Shown here piece after piece: positions 15,647 through 23,217 of a stretch of 23,217 bases of DNA. The notes under the pieces are model-generated. The model saw nothing but the letters and a program-made list of their open reading frames with translations. It did not search any database and was not told the origin of the DNA. The first letter of the stretch is position 1, and the number at the start of each line of letters is the position of its first letter. The translations under genes and the position numbers were made by a program. This DNA comes from Bacteroidota bacterium (GTDB lineage Bacteria > Bacteroidota > Bacteroidia > Chitinophagales > Chitinophagaceae). The DNA lies in NCBI GenBank assembly GCA_023433755.1, contig JAEYUA010000306.1, forward strand, positions 1 to 23,217. Reading direction: 5' to 3'.

Positions 15647-17125
15647 TTAATAAGCCCTAGCAAACAAAACCCTCTCCTTCGAAGGCTTGCCTGTAAGAAT
15701 ACACTTACCTTCTTCCTGCTCATTATTGAGCGGAATACAACGGATGGTGGCTTTTGTTTTTTCTTTAATGGCTTCTTCGGTTTCGGCGGTGCCATCCCAG
15801 TGCGCTGAAATAAATCCGCCTTTTTCATCAAGCAGTTTTACAAAATCATCCCAGTTATCGGCTTTTGTAGTGTGCGATTGCCTGAAGGCATTGGCACGGT
15901 CATATAAATTCTGCTGGATCTCTTCCAGCAGGTTTTTGATATGATCTGCAATTCCATCAAGGGAAATATTTTGTTTTTCCTTCGTATCTCTCCTGGCAAC
16001 TTCTACTAAATTATTAGCAAGGTCACGTGCACCAAGCGCAAGGCGTACGGGTACACCTTTCAGTTCGTATTCGGCGAACTTCCATCCAGGGCGGTTGTTA
16101 TCATTATCATCATATTTCACACTAATGCCAAGGGCCTTCAATTGCTGCATGATTTCTTTGGCCTTGCTGCCTACCTGCTCTTTCTGGTCGTCGCCTTTGT
16201 AAATAGGAACGATTATCACCTGCAGCGGTGCGATGCGAGGCGGCAGCACCAGCCCGTTATCATCGCTATGCGCCATCACGAGCGCACCAATCAGGCGGGT
16301 GCTCACACCCCAACTGGTAGCCCATACATATTCCTGCTTGTTTTCCTTACTCAGGAATTTTACTTCAAAAGCTTTAGCGAAATTTTGCCCGAGGAAATGT
16401 GAAGTGCCAGCCTGTAGCGCCTTGCCATCCTGCATCAATGCTTCAATACAATAAGTGTTTTCAGCGCCCGCGAATCTTTCACCCGGCGTTTTAACGCCCC
16501 TGACTACTGGAAGGGCCATATATTTTTCCGCGAATTCAGCATACACTTCCAGCATTTTTTCTGTTTCCTCCACCGCTTCCTCTGCAGTGGCATGCGCGGT
16601 ATGACCTTCCTGCCAGAGAAATTCAGCCGTACGCAGGAAAAGCCTTGTACGCATTTCCCAACGCACCACGTTAGCCCACTGGTTTACCAGGATGGGCAGG
16701 TCGCGGTAACTCTGGATCCAGTCCTTGTAGGTATTCCAGATAATGGCTTCACTGGTGGGACGCACCACCAGTTCTTCTTCCAGTTTTGCCTCGGGATCAA
16801 CAATCAGTTTTCCCTGGTTATTGGGATCGGTCTTCAGGCGGTAATGTGTTACCACCGCGCATTCCTTGGCAAAACCTTCGGCGTTCTTTTCTTCAGCTTC
16901 AAAAAGGCTTTTGGGAACAAAGAGTGGGAAATAAGCATTCTGGTGACCGGTATCCTTGAACATTTTGTCCAGCACATCACGCATGTTTTCCCAGAGGGCA
17001 TAACCATAAGGTTTAATGACCATACATCCCCTTACGGCTGAATAATCAGCCAGGCTGCCTTTGATCACAAGGTCGTTGTACCACTGGCTATAATCTTCCG
17101 ATCTGGAAGTGAGTTCTTTTCCCAT
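15647..17125 (-). CDS. proS: Prolyl-tRNA synthetase, archaeal/eukaryote type
   Basis: Charges tRNA-Pro with proline in the cytoplasm (class II aminoacyl-tRNA synthetase). The 492-residue length and lack of an editing insertion fit the short ProRS type. Visible motifs are VRPTSEAIIW (121-130), the motif 2 region ending RLFLRTAEFLWQEGHTAH (161-178), and motif 3 around STRLIGALVMAHSDDNGLVL (about 273-292) with PPRIAPLQVIIVPI leading into the anticodon-binding domain. The C-terminal zinc-domain-like region (KCILTGKPSKERVLF) ends in the terminal Tyr typical of this type. Starts at the ATG at 17125 and converges with the upstream peptidase gene. The next gene is divergent, leaving 187 bp for both promoters. 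Confidence 0.97.
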   Translation of the reverse strand: MGKELTSRSEDYSQWYNDLVIKGSLADYSAVRGCMVIKPYGYALWENMRDVLDKMFKDTGHQNAYFPLFVPKSLFEAEEKNAEGFAKECAVVTHYRLKTDPNNQGKLIVDPEAKLEEELVVRPTSEAIIWNTYKDWIQSYRDLPILVNQWANVVRWEMRTRLFLRTAEFLWQEGHTAHATAEEAVEETEKMLEVYAEFAEKYMALPVVRGVKTPGERFAGAENTYCIEALMQDGKALQAGTSHFLGQNFAKAFEVKFLSKENKQEYVWATSWGVSTRLIGALVMAHSDDNGLVLPPRIAPLQVIIVPIYKGDDQKEQVGSKAKEIMQQLKALGISVKYDDNDNNRPGWKFAEYELKGVPVRLALGARDLANNLVEVARRDTKEKQNISLDGIADHIKNLLEEIQQNLYDRANAFRQSHTTKADNWDDFVKLLDEKGGFISAHWDGTAETEEAIKEKTKATIRCIPLNNEQEEGKCILTGKPSKERVLFARAY

Positions 17126-17312
17126 TGTATCTTCTTATTCTTTTTTGATTACAACTGCCCGCCATCAGAGGTATTGTGGGGGTTTTTGCTGACCTTTACC
17201 ACAAATAAAAACGACCGGAAATGCCGGTTCAGTATTATCTTTTACTTAACAGCAAATTGCAGAAATTTACTACCGGATGGCAAAAGTAACATTAACCTCT
17301 AAAACAAATGCC

Positions 17313-18044
17313 ATGAAATCTATTTTACCTCTTCTCGCTCTTGTTATAGTTTTCTCCAGTTGCACCACGGCATACAAATCCGGACAAACACCCGATGATG
17401 TGTATTACTCTCCCGCCAGGCCCACAGATGAATATGTGCGCACTGAAAGAAGGGATGACCGCCAGTACCGTTATGATGCGGAAGCTTACCGCGACGACCG
17501 TTACCTGCGCATGAAGATCAGGAACAGCCGTTACATAGGTTTGTACGATGACTATTATTCCTACAACCCTTATTATTATCATTACTACCATGGTTCACTG
17601 CCTTATGTAAACAGCCCATGGTCCAATTACAATTACTGGAACTATCATTACAATCCTTATTGCAACCGCCCGGTGATTATAAAGAATCCCACACAAAATC
17701 ATAATTACAACAGGCCCCGCACATTTGACCTGAGTGTATATACACCCGGCCAGGGAAATAATCCTCCTGTAATTGGCACCAAGGGCAGGTACGGGACCAG
17801 CAATTCTTACGGAACCAACAACCGTAACAATAACAGGAACAATAATAATTACAGGGGCAGCGGTACCAATGCCGGTAATTTCCTGAGGGATGCTTTCAAT
17901 AATTCGGGTAATTCAGGTTCCAATTCCAATTCAGGTTCCAACGCAGGTTCCAGGAGTTCATCGAGCAGCAGCAGTTCAGGAAATAATTCTTCCAGCAGCG
18001 GCAGCAGCAAGGGAAGCACGAATGCACCTGCCAGGAAATTCTAA
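17313..18044 (+). CDS. Tyr-rich lipoprotein with Asn/Ser-rich tail
   Basis: A 243-residue protein read from the ATG at 17313, which puts a lipoprotein signal at the very N-terminus (MKSILPLLALVIVFSSC, lipidated Cys17). An upstream ATG at 17277 would add 12 residues and is less likely. After the Cys come SGQTPDDVYYSPA and a strongly charged region with many Arg and Asp (RRDDRQYRYDAEAYRDD). A block dominated by Tyr, His, Asn and Pro follows (about 78-135). The last 80 residues are low-complexity Asn, Gly and Ser with a run of eight Ser. I do not recognise a functional domain. It is probably exported and anchored to a membrane. It is divergent from proS and 210 bp upstream of the FadL-like barrel gene. 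Confidence 0.8.
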   Translation: MKSILPLLALVIVFSSCTTAYKSGQTPDDVYYSPARPTDEYVRTERRDDRQYRYDAEAYRDDRYLRMKIRNSRYIGLYDDYYSYNPYYYHYYHGSLPYVNSPWSNYNYWNYHYNPYCNRPVIIKNPTQNHNYNRPRTFDLSVYTPGQGNNPPVIGTKGRYGTSNSYGTNNRNNNRNNNNYRGSGTNAGNFLRDAFNNSGNSGSNSNSGSNAGSRSSSSSSSSGNNSSSSGSSKGSTNAPARKF

Positions 18045-18104
18045 TTTGAGCATGATACCGGTTAAATATTTTGGGTGAAAGATTGCCCTGGAAAAGGTAT
18101 GTGG

Positions 18105-18234
18105 GAATTCAAAAGTCAAAATTCAAAAGTCAAAAATTTTAATTTATAATTCTCTAAACGAAATGGAAGTTCCGACTACCGACTACCGACTTCTGACTTC
18201 TGACTTCTGACTTTTGACTTTTGACTCTGACTTC
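18105..18234. repeat. Inverted pair of 7-bp repeat arrays upstream of the FadL-like gene
   Basis: The left arm (18105-18139) contains AAAGTCA-type units (TTCAAAAGTCAAAATTCAAA). The right arm (18172-18234) has at least eight consecutive degenerate heptamers of the type (C/T)(C/T)GACT(A/T/C), grading from CCGACTA through CTGACTT to TTGACTC. The arms are largely reverse complements, so the segment can fold back on itself. The right arm ends 20 bp before the start codon of the outer-membrane protein gene, so it lies in that gene's leader or promoter. Confidence 0.8.
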
Positions 18235-18254
18235 TCTCCATTAAAACTTACTAT

Positions 18255-19802
18255 ATGAAATCAATTCTATTCTTATCACTTTCTATACTTAGTCTCCAGG
18301 CAGTGTACGCCCAGGAACCTGCAGATGCGCTCCGTTACTCCTGGTATGTACCGGGAGGTAGCGCCCGTGTGAAAGCCATCGGCGGAGCCATGGGCTCCCT
18401 GGGTGGTGATCTTACCGCAACCTTTATGAATCCTGCCGGACTTGCTTTCTACCGCACCGGTGATTTTGTAATCAGTCCTGCTTACCAGTTTGGCAGAACA
18501 AGAGGCAATTACCTCGGCAACCAGGAAAGAGCCGAGAATAACAAATTCAACTGGGGCACTACCGGCTTCGTGATCGGGGGTGGCGACGGCCAGGGCAATG
18601 TGCGCAATTCAGCGCTGAGTATTGCTTACAACCGTACGGCAGATTTCAACAGTAATTTCATGTACCGCGGTCTCAATAATCAAAGTTCCTATTCACAGAA
18701 ATATTTGGAAGAGATCCAGCGCAATAATATTCGTGACGGCAATGTGCTCTCATCTGAATATCCATTTGGTTCCAGCCTGGCCTTTAATACTTACCTGATT
18801 GATACGGTTGGCGGATCCACCAATGGCAATTTCCAGTTCCAGAGCCGCGCGGCCAATATTCTTTCTACCGGCCTGATACAGGAAAACATGGTGTACAGCA
18901 GCGGTGGTATAGATGAACTGGCACTCGGGCTGGCGGTGAATGTAAAAGACAAATGGATGTTTGGTGGAACCATCGGTGTCCCCATTCTTCATTATAAAAG
19001 AACCAGCAATTTTTTGGAAGCTGATGCCACTGCCAATGAAAACAACCAGTTCAATTTTGCGGAAGTGAATGAAGAACTTTCAACAACAGGAGTAGGTTTT
19101 AATGTAAAAGCAGGTATGATCTTCAAGCCCACAGAATTCTGGCGCCTGGGATTGGCGGTGCACTCTCCTACATTCTTTGGATTGACCGATAAAACCGAAG
19201 CACGGGTCACCGCCGATGTGGAATCACCACAGGGAATCCTCGATGATTATTCTGTTGATTACACTGGTGGCGAACCATCCGAATTCAGGTATAATTATGT
19301 AACACCATACAGGGTCATGGGCAGCATTTCCTATGTGCTCAGGGAGATCCAGGATGTGACCAAACAGCGTGGATTCCTCACTGCGGATGTGGAATATGTG
19401 AATTACAAAGCCTCTTCCTTCAAACCCAATGATGAGTATGGAGTAGCGGTTTCAACGCAGGAATACCTGGACCAGTTGAACAGGGCAATTGACAATGCCT
19501 ACAGGGGCGCATTCAATTTCCGCGCAGGGGGCGAATTAAAATTCACTACCGTTATGGTACGCCTGGGGGCAGCTTATTATGGCAATCCCTATAAAAATAT
19601 CAATGGTGAAAAAGGAAGTAAGATCAACCTGAGTGGAGGCCTTGGTTACCGCAACAAAGGTTTTTTTGTTGACCTTACCTATGTGCACGCGATCAACCGT
19701 GATGTTCATTTCGCTTACAGGCTGGCGAACAGTCCTTATAGCGGCGCGGCTATTAAGAATATCAATGGGAATGTACTGTTAACATTAGGTGTGAAAATTT
19801 AA
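18255..19802 (+). CDS. OmpP1/FadL-like outer-membrane transport protein
   Basis: A 515-residue outer-membrane beta-barrel with a signal peptide of about 20 residues ending VYAQ. The N-terminal segment (SARVKAIGGAMGSLGGDLTA, then FMNPAGLAFYR) is the FadL/OmpP1/TodX hallmark, where this part forms the hatch plugging the barrel. Many alternating beta-strands follow with Gly and aromatic residues (GLGYRNKGFFVDLTYV), and the protein ends NVLLTLGVKI. Members carry long-chain fatty acids or other hydrophobic compounds across the outer membrane; in Bacteroidota they are often loosely labelled hemin receptors. Substrate cannot be told here. The gene is monocistronic as far as can be seen, and a 7-bp repeat array sits directly in front of it, which may affect expression. 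Confidence 0.88.
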   Translation: MKSILFLSLSILSLQAVYAQEPADALRYSWYVPGGSARVKAIGGAMGSLGGDLTATFMNPAGLAFYRTGDFVISPAYQFGRTRGNYLGNQERAENNKFNWGTTGFVIGGGDGQGNVRNSALSIAYNRTADFNSNFMYRGLNNQSSYSQKYLEEIQRNNIRDGNVLSSEYPFGSSLAFNTYLIDTVGGSTNGNFQFQSRAANILSTGLIQENMVYSSGGIDELALGLAVNVKDKWMFGGTIGVPILHYKRTSNFLEADATANENNQFNFAEVNEELSTTGVGFNVKAGMIFKPTEFWRLGLAVHSPTFFGLTDKTEARVTADVESPQGILDDYSVDYTGGEPSEFRYNYVTPYRVMGSISYVLREIQDVTKQRGFLTADVEYVNYKASSFKPNDEYGVAVSTQEYLDQLNRAIDNAYRGAFNFRAGGELKFTTVMVRLGAAYYGNPYKNINGEKGSKINLSGGLGYRNKGFFVDLTYVHAINRDVHFAYRLANSPYSGAAIKNINGNVLLTLGVKI

Positions 19803-19875
19803 ATAGTGGCCATTGGCTGATGGCTGTTAGCTATTGGCTTTCCGACCGGGCGCAGCCTGCTCCTGCTTTGAGTTT

Positions 19876-19925
19876 ACTTACCGTCTTCACGTTTTATAAA
19901 TATTATATACGCGAAGACGGTAAGT
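19876..19925. repeat. 13-bp inverted repeat with AT-rich loop
   Basis: ACTTACCGTCTTC (19876-19888) and GAAGACGGTAAGT (19913-19925) are exact reverse complements around a 24-nt AT-rich loop. After one mismatch, two further CG pairs extend the stem. The left 13-mer recurs exactly at 22050-22062 beside miaA. It lies 73 bp after the FadL-like gene and could act as a 3' hairpin for its transcript. Confidence 0.7.
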
Positions 19926-19983
19926 TGTTTTCACTCCCGGATAAAACTCTTCATTCAATACTATGCGCCTTGGCTACAACACA

Positions 19984-20088
19984 GTCGTGAATCGTGAATC
20001 GTGAGTCGTGAATCGTGAGTCGTGAGTCGTGAGTCGGGAGTCTGGAGTTTGTCTCACGACTCACGGCTCACGTCTCACGACTCCTGAC
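19984..20088. repeat. Two-armed 7-bp repeat array (GTCGTGA / TCACGAC)
   Basis: Nine consecutive heptamers of the GTCGTGA or ATCGTGA type (19984-20046) are followed after 7 bp by five reverse-complement heptamers (TCACGAC type, 20054-20088). The unit is exactly 7 bp throughout and degenerates towards the centre and the right end. The arms can pair into a long hairpin or cruciform. Confidence 0.9.
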
Positions 20089-20163
20089 TGAATTTCCTCT
20101 AATTTCGTAAAAACACAAACTGGATTGATTTTAGCAGGGTACTATCAGAACACAAGATGATTC

Positions 20164-21873
20164 ATGAGCAAAAAAAATCTCTACGCTTTCCTGATCTCTT
20201 TTATTTTACTGCTGGCGGTGATCGTGCTCAACCGGCTTAGCTTCAACGAAGTCAGAAATTATTCAAAGGAAGTGGACCATGCAAGGCAAGTGATCACAGT
20301 ACTGGGAAGTATCTCCAACCATTTCAAAAGCGCGCAGATTTATACGCCTTCCTATAAGAATATTCTTCAGAAAGATTATTATGATCTCTACTTCCAGGAA
20401 ACCAGTGAGATCAGGAATGAACTGGTTGCCCTAAAGATGCTTATCAATGATGAACATGGCCAGCAGGCTATTGTTGATTCAATCGAGCTGATGATTACCC
20501 AGGAAATTGATACCCTTCTTCTGAATAATATATCTGAGCTATTGCAAAAAGACCAGGGCTGGCGCCTCTACCGTTTCTTCACCATCCATCAATTAATCAA
20601 TAAAGCAATCAGTATTGAAGAGGGCTTGCTGGTAGACCGCGAAAAAAAACTGACAGCTTCCACCCGCACCAACAACAACCTTACTACAGCATTTGGCGTA
20701 GTGGGTGTGGGCATTCTCATCTATACATTTATTTCCATTTTCTTTCTTTCCAAAAAAAGCCGCTGGCTGGAAGGTTTCCTGGAAACGGTGTTGAATACCT
20801 CGCAGAATGGCATTGCCTATTATAAACCAGTTTGGGAAAATGATATACTGGTTGATTTTAAACTGGACTTCGCGAATAATGCCACGGGCCGGTTTTATGA
20901 AAAGGATCCCGGCCAGATGATCGGCAGCCACCTTTCCGATCTGAAATCAAAAGGCTCTGCCATGCTCATGGACCAATTTATGGAAGTGGCCGGAACAGGC
21001 AGGAATCTTGAATTTGAATATCTCAATGATCAATCCACCCCAAAATGGTTCCTGGTTTCGCTTGCGAAAATGGAAGATGGTGTTACAGCTTCGTTCCAGG
21101 ATATTTCAGAAATCAAAAAATACGAAGATGAGTTGAAGGAAAAAATCATTGAACTGGAACGGTCAAACGTAGAGTTGGAACAATATGCCTATGCTGCCAG
21201 CCATGACCTGCAGGAGCCATTGAGAAAGATACGTGCCTTTGGCAGTTACCTGCAGGATTCGCAGGCGGAAAAACTTGATGAAAAAGGAAGACAGCAGTTG
21301 CAGAAAATCATGGATGCGGCGGAAAGAATGTCGGTCCTTATCAATGACATACTTGGATTTTCAAGCATACGAAAGGAAGCCGATTTCGGCAAAACGAATC
21401 TTAATGAGATCCTGGACGGGGTGCTGCAGGACCTTGACCTGGTGATCACCCAAAAGCAGGCAATCATCAGGAAAGAGAATTTACCGGTAGTGGAAGCCAT
21501 TCCCTTGCAGATGACCCAACTATTTTACAACCTTTTGAACAACTCGCTCAAATTTGTGAAGGAAGGAAGGATACCACTGATCGAGATCAACTGCCGGCCT
21601 GCAAATGAAAATGAATTACCTGATGTATTAGATAGTAACCTGTCCTATGTGGAGATCATGGTGAAGGATAATGGAATTGGTTTCCGGCAGGATTATGTGG
21701 ACCAGATCTTTGGACTTTTCAAAAGACTGAATGATAAACAGTATTACCCGGGATCAGGAATTGGCCTGGCGCTTTGCAAAAAAGTGGTGGATAATCATCA
21801 TGGATTTATCAGGGCTGTTGGTATTGAGGATCAGGGAGCAACTTTTTTGATTTATTTGCCTTTGAAACAATGA
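20164..21873 (+). CDS. Membrane-bound PAS sensor histidine kinase
   Basis: A 569-residue inner-membrane kinase. It has an N-terminal TM helix (about 6-23), an approximately 150-residue mostly helical extracytoplasmic sensor, and a second TM helix (about 173-195). A PAS domain (about 205-320) ends in FQDISEIKKYE. The HisKA domain contains YAAASHDLQEPLRKI with phosphoacceptor His347. The HATPase_c domain has its N-box NLLNNSLKF (456-464), G1 DNGIGF (502-507), an F-box (IFGLFKRL) and G2 GSGIGLAL (530-537). All catalytic boxes are present, so it should be active. The SHDLQEPLRKI form is typical of the phytochrome-like/bacteriophytochrome kinase group, although no chromophore domain is present. 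No response regulator is adjacent, so the partner is unknown. Confidence 0.92.
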   Translation: MSKKNLYAFLISFILLLAVIVLNRLSFNEVRNYSKEVDHARQVITVLGSISNHFKSAQIYTPSYKNILQKDYYDLYFQETSEIRNELVALKMLINDEHGQQAIVDSIELMITQEIDTLLLNNISELLQKDQGWRLYRFFTIHQLINKAISIEEGLLVDREKKLTASTRTNNNLTTAFGVVGVGILIYTFISIFFLSKKSRWLEGFLETVLNTSQNGIAYYKPVWENDILVDFKLDFANNATGRFYEKDPGQMIGSHLSDLKSKGSAMLMDQFMEVAGTGRNLEFEYLNDQSTPKWFLVSLAKMEDGVTASFQDISEIKKYEDELKEKIIELERSNVELEQYAYAASHDLQEPLRKIRAFGSYLQDSQAEKLDEKGRQQLQKIMDAAERMSVLINDILGFSSIRKEADFGKTNLNEILDGVLQDLDLVITQKQAIIRKENLPVVEAIPLQMTQLFYNLLNNSLKFVKEGRIPLIEINCRPANENELPDVLDSNLSYVEIMVKDNGIGFRQDYVDQIFGLFKRLNDKQYYPGSGIGLALCKKVVDNHHGFIRAVGIEDQGATFLIYLPLKQ

Positions 21874-21878
21874 AAAAA

Positions 21879-21906
21879 TTCAAAAGTCAAAAGTCAAAAG
21901 TCAAAA
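21879..21906. repeat. Four-unit heptamer array after the kinase gene
   Basis: TTCAAAA followed by three GTCAAAA units directly follows the kinase stop codon. It is the reverse complement of the TTTTGAC/TTTTGAA array at 22122-22170 on the far side of the spacer. Confidence 0.85.
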
Positions 21907-21931
21907 CAGGGTTTCATTATAGCATTTTTTC

Positions 21932-21967
21932 ACCGCAGAGAAAGGAGAAAAAGGAGATCTCGCGGAG
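21932..21967. repeat. ACCGCAGAG dispersed repeat, left of miaA
   Basis: This 36-bp element begins ACCGCAGAG and ends CGCGGAG. It matches the reverse complement of 23136-23171 at 29 of 36 positions by hand alignment. Related ends occur inside the 184-bp repeats upstream of the Rhs module. Confidence 0.7.
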
Positions 21968-22045
21968 TGTATAAACTAAGTTTACTACTTACAAATAAAT
22001 TATTTTATTTAGTCTGATATCTCTGGTGAACTAAATAACTCCAAC

Positions 22046-22079
22046 CGCTACTTACCGTCTTCCCGCCTTCCCGGCTATA
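22046..22079. repeat. CGCTACTTACCG ... TTCCCGGCTATA repeat, left of miaA
   Basis: This 34-bp element shares its first 12 and last 12 bases with the reverse complement of 23095-23120; the middle is 10 bp here and 2 bp there. It also contains the 13-mer ACTTACCGTCTTC of the hairpin at 19876. Confidence 0.75.
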
Positions 22080-22121
22080 TTTCAGATTATTATAAAACAG
22101 GTCTGCTTTATGATGACCAGA

Positions 22122-22170
22122 TTTTGAATTTTCACTTTTGAATTTTGACTTTTGACTTTTGAATTTTGAC
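22122..22170. repeat. Seven-unit heptamer array overlapping the miaA 3' end
   Basis: Seven consecutive 7-bp units of the TTTTGAC, TTTTGAA or TTTTCAC type. The miaA stop codon (22132-22134 on the minus strand) lies inside the second unit, so units 3-7 are coding. The left array at 21879-21906 is in inverse orientation. Confidence 0.9.
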
Positions 22171-23061
22171 TTTCCCAGCAGCAAAATCTATCACGCTGTC
22201 CACATCCGGTTTCATCCATTCAATCTCCTCATCTTTTTTAAACCAGGTAATCTGCCTTTTCGCATATTGCCGCGTATTGATCTTGATTCTTTCAATAGCA
22301 GCCTCCTTTGACATGATCCCGTTAAAATGATCAAACCACTCCCTGTAGCCTACTGTTTGCAGGGCGTTTAGGTGTTGATAAGGCATCAATGACCTGGCTT
22401 CATTTTCCAGCCCGGCAGCAACCATCTGGTCAACCCTTGCATTGATATTCCTTTGCAATTCTTCCTTAGGAAGATTAAGCGCAATCTTGATGATCCGGAA
22501 ATCCCTGTTTGCCTTATTTCCCTTCCTGAAATGACTGATCGATTTCCCGGTTGCCCTGAAAACCTCCAGGGCACGCATGAGCCTTTGGGGATTCTGGTTT
22601 TCTGAAGTAGCATAGAACCCAGGATCGGCCTCCTGTACTTCCTGCTGCAGCCATGCGAGGCCTTTTGTTTTATAAGATGAAATTATTTCTTCATGGATGA
22701 CGGCAGGCACTTCCGGAATTTCATCAAGCCCCTCACAAAAAGCTTTGATATAAAGCCCGGTGCCACCGGTCATAATCACCACATCATGTGTTTTGAATAA
22801 AGTATCCAGTTTGGAAAGCGCGTATTTTTCAAAATCAGCAGCAGTGATCTTATCATGTATGGAATGGGAGGCAATGAAATGGTGGGGTACATCAGCCAGT
22901 TCTTCCTCTGAAGGACGCGCAACCCCGATCTTCATTTCTTTATAGCATTGACGACTATCTGCGGAGATGATCTCTGTATGAAAATGTTTAGCGAGTGCTA
23001 TGGCCACCGAAGTTTTTCCAACTGCAGTTGGACCAGCGATGATAATGACAGATTTATGCAA
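22132..23061 (-). CDS. miaA: tRNA dimethylallyltransferase (MiaA) with a repeat-encoded C-terminal tail
   Basis: Transfers the dimethylallyl group from DMAPP to N6 of A37 in tRNAs reading codons that begin with U, in the cytoplasm. The 309-residue protein shows the P-loop GPTAVGKT (10-17), the DSRQCY motif (35-40), TGGTGLYIKAF (98-108), and the C-terminal GYREWFDHFNG and TRQYAKRQITWFK signatures. All are family-typical and the length is normal. The odd part is the end: residues 297-309, KVKIQKSKVKIQK, are a heptapeptide repeat produced by translating the 7-bp TTTTGAC array. The stop lies inside that array. The core enzyme should be unaffected. It is convergent with the kinase gene and flanked by mirror-image intergenic repeats. 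Confidence 0.97.
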   Translation of the reverse strand: MHKSVIIIAGPTAVGKTSVAIALAKHFHTEIISADSRQCYKEMKIGVARPSEEELADVPHHFIASHSIHDKITAADFEKYALSKLDTLFKTHDVVIMTGGTGLYIKAFCEGLDEIPEVPAVIHEEIISSYKTKGLAWLQQEVQEADPGFYATSENQNPQRLMRALEVFRATGKSISHFRKGNKANRDFRIIKIALNLPKEELQRNINARVDQMVAAGLENEARSLMPYQHLNALQTVGYREWFDHFNGIMSKEAAIERIKINTRQYAKRQITWFKKDEEIEWMKPDVDSVIDFAAGKVKIQKSKVKIQK

Positions 23062-23094
23062 ATTCTTATTTGGCTTTTAGAATTTCTAACAAAT

Positions 23095-23120
23095 TATAGC
23101 CGGGAAAGCGGTAAGTAGCG
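23095..23120. repeat. Inverted copy of the CGCTACTTACCG repeat, right of miaA
   Basis: This 26-bp element is the reverse-orientation partner of 22046-22079. It begins TATAGCCGGGAA and ends CGGTAAGTAGCG, 34 bp upstream of the miaA start codon, so it may overlap the miaA promoter. Confidence 0.75.
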
Positions 23121-23135
23121 AATTAAAATCAATCT

Positions 23136-23171
23136 CTCTGCGTAATCTCTTTTTCTTCTTTTCTCTGCGGT
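23136..23171. repeat. Inverted copy of the ACCGCAGAG repeat, right of miaA
   Basis: Read on the minus strand it begins ACCGCAGAG and ends ATTACGCAGAG, matching 21932-21967 in opposite orientation and the two ends of the core repeat at 12217 and 12671. After it I see nothing recognisable to the window end. Confidence 0.7.
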
Positions 23172-23217
23172 AAAAGCCTCCTTTATATTTCCTCTTCCCC
23201 CTCAGAACCCCCTACAT

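Larger units (their letters stand above)
19803..20163. other. 361-bp spacer before the membrane histidine kinase, filled with repeats
   Basis: No gene is visible. In order it holds four degenerate heptamers of the TTGGCTG type (19813-19840), a 13-bp inverted repeat ACTTACCGTCTTC / GAAGACGGTAAGT (19876-19888 and 19913-19925), and a dense two-armed heptamer array (19984-20088). About 75 bp of unstructured sequence is left in front of the kinase start. A promoter must lie in that last part or within the array; I could not identify it with confidence. Confidence 0.75.

Noticed and set aside
19984..20088. Possible CRISPR array
   Set aside because: The repeats are 7 bp, contiguous, without spacers, and no cas genes are present.
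21932..23171. Insertion sequence around miaA
   Set aside because: No transposase is encoded between the inverted repeats and no target duplication could be identified.

Overview
The window looks like chromosomal DNA of a Bacteroidota, probably Chitinophagales/Chitinophagaceae. The basis is indirect: Sec signal peptides ending in AQ, a short archaeal/eukaryote-type prolyl-tRNA synthetase, a Bacteroidota-style FadL/OmpP1 barrel, two-gene Sec-exported YD/Rhs proteins, PAS histidine kinases, and intergenic heptamer repeats. No rRNA, tRNA, CRISPR array, transposase or integrase was recognised.

Left part (1-12125, all on the minus strand). An apparent operon runs from 12125 down to 1242. It begins with a secreted coiled-coil protein ending in an outer-membrane beta-barrel. 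Next comes a 1283-aa SpvB/YD-type protein, then a 1447-aa DUF6443/Rhs-core protein whose last 244 residues after the DPDG boundary are an AT-rich, Ser/Thr-rich variable domain. Four tightly packed small membrane proteins follow. I read this as a polymorphic-toxin module: an outer-membrane partner, two giant YD-shell proteins, a variable C-terminal effector that may be pore-forming, and membrane-protein immunity candidates. This is the most interesting part of the window. Downstream lies a PAS-PAS histidine kinase gene (244-1107) interrupted by an in-frame TAA inside its DHp domain; the missing coding sequence continues in the same frame to the window edge.

Middle (12126-13044). A gene-free region of about 0.9 kb separates the Rhs module from a divergent peptidase. 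It is filled by two copies of a composite repeat, each with a 184-bp core, nested palindromes and GC-rich mini-hairpins.

Right part (13045-23217). This holds mostly housekeeping and envelope genes: an S9D-type glutamyl endopeptidase (+), proS (-, convergent), a divergent Asn/Ser-rich lipoprotein (+), a FadL-like outer-membrane protein (+), a membrane PAS histidine kinase (+), and miaA (-). Most of the spacers from 18045 onward carry arrays of degenerate 7-bp repeats, usually as two arms in inverted orientation. One arm runs into miaA and encodes its last 13 residues, and another ends 20 bp before the FadL-like gene. miaA is also bracketed by mirror-image copies of two dispersed repeats.

All calls come from reading the sequence by eye; no database search was possible.
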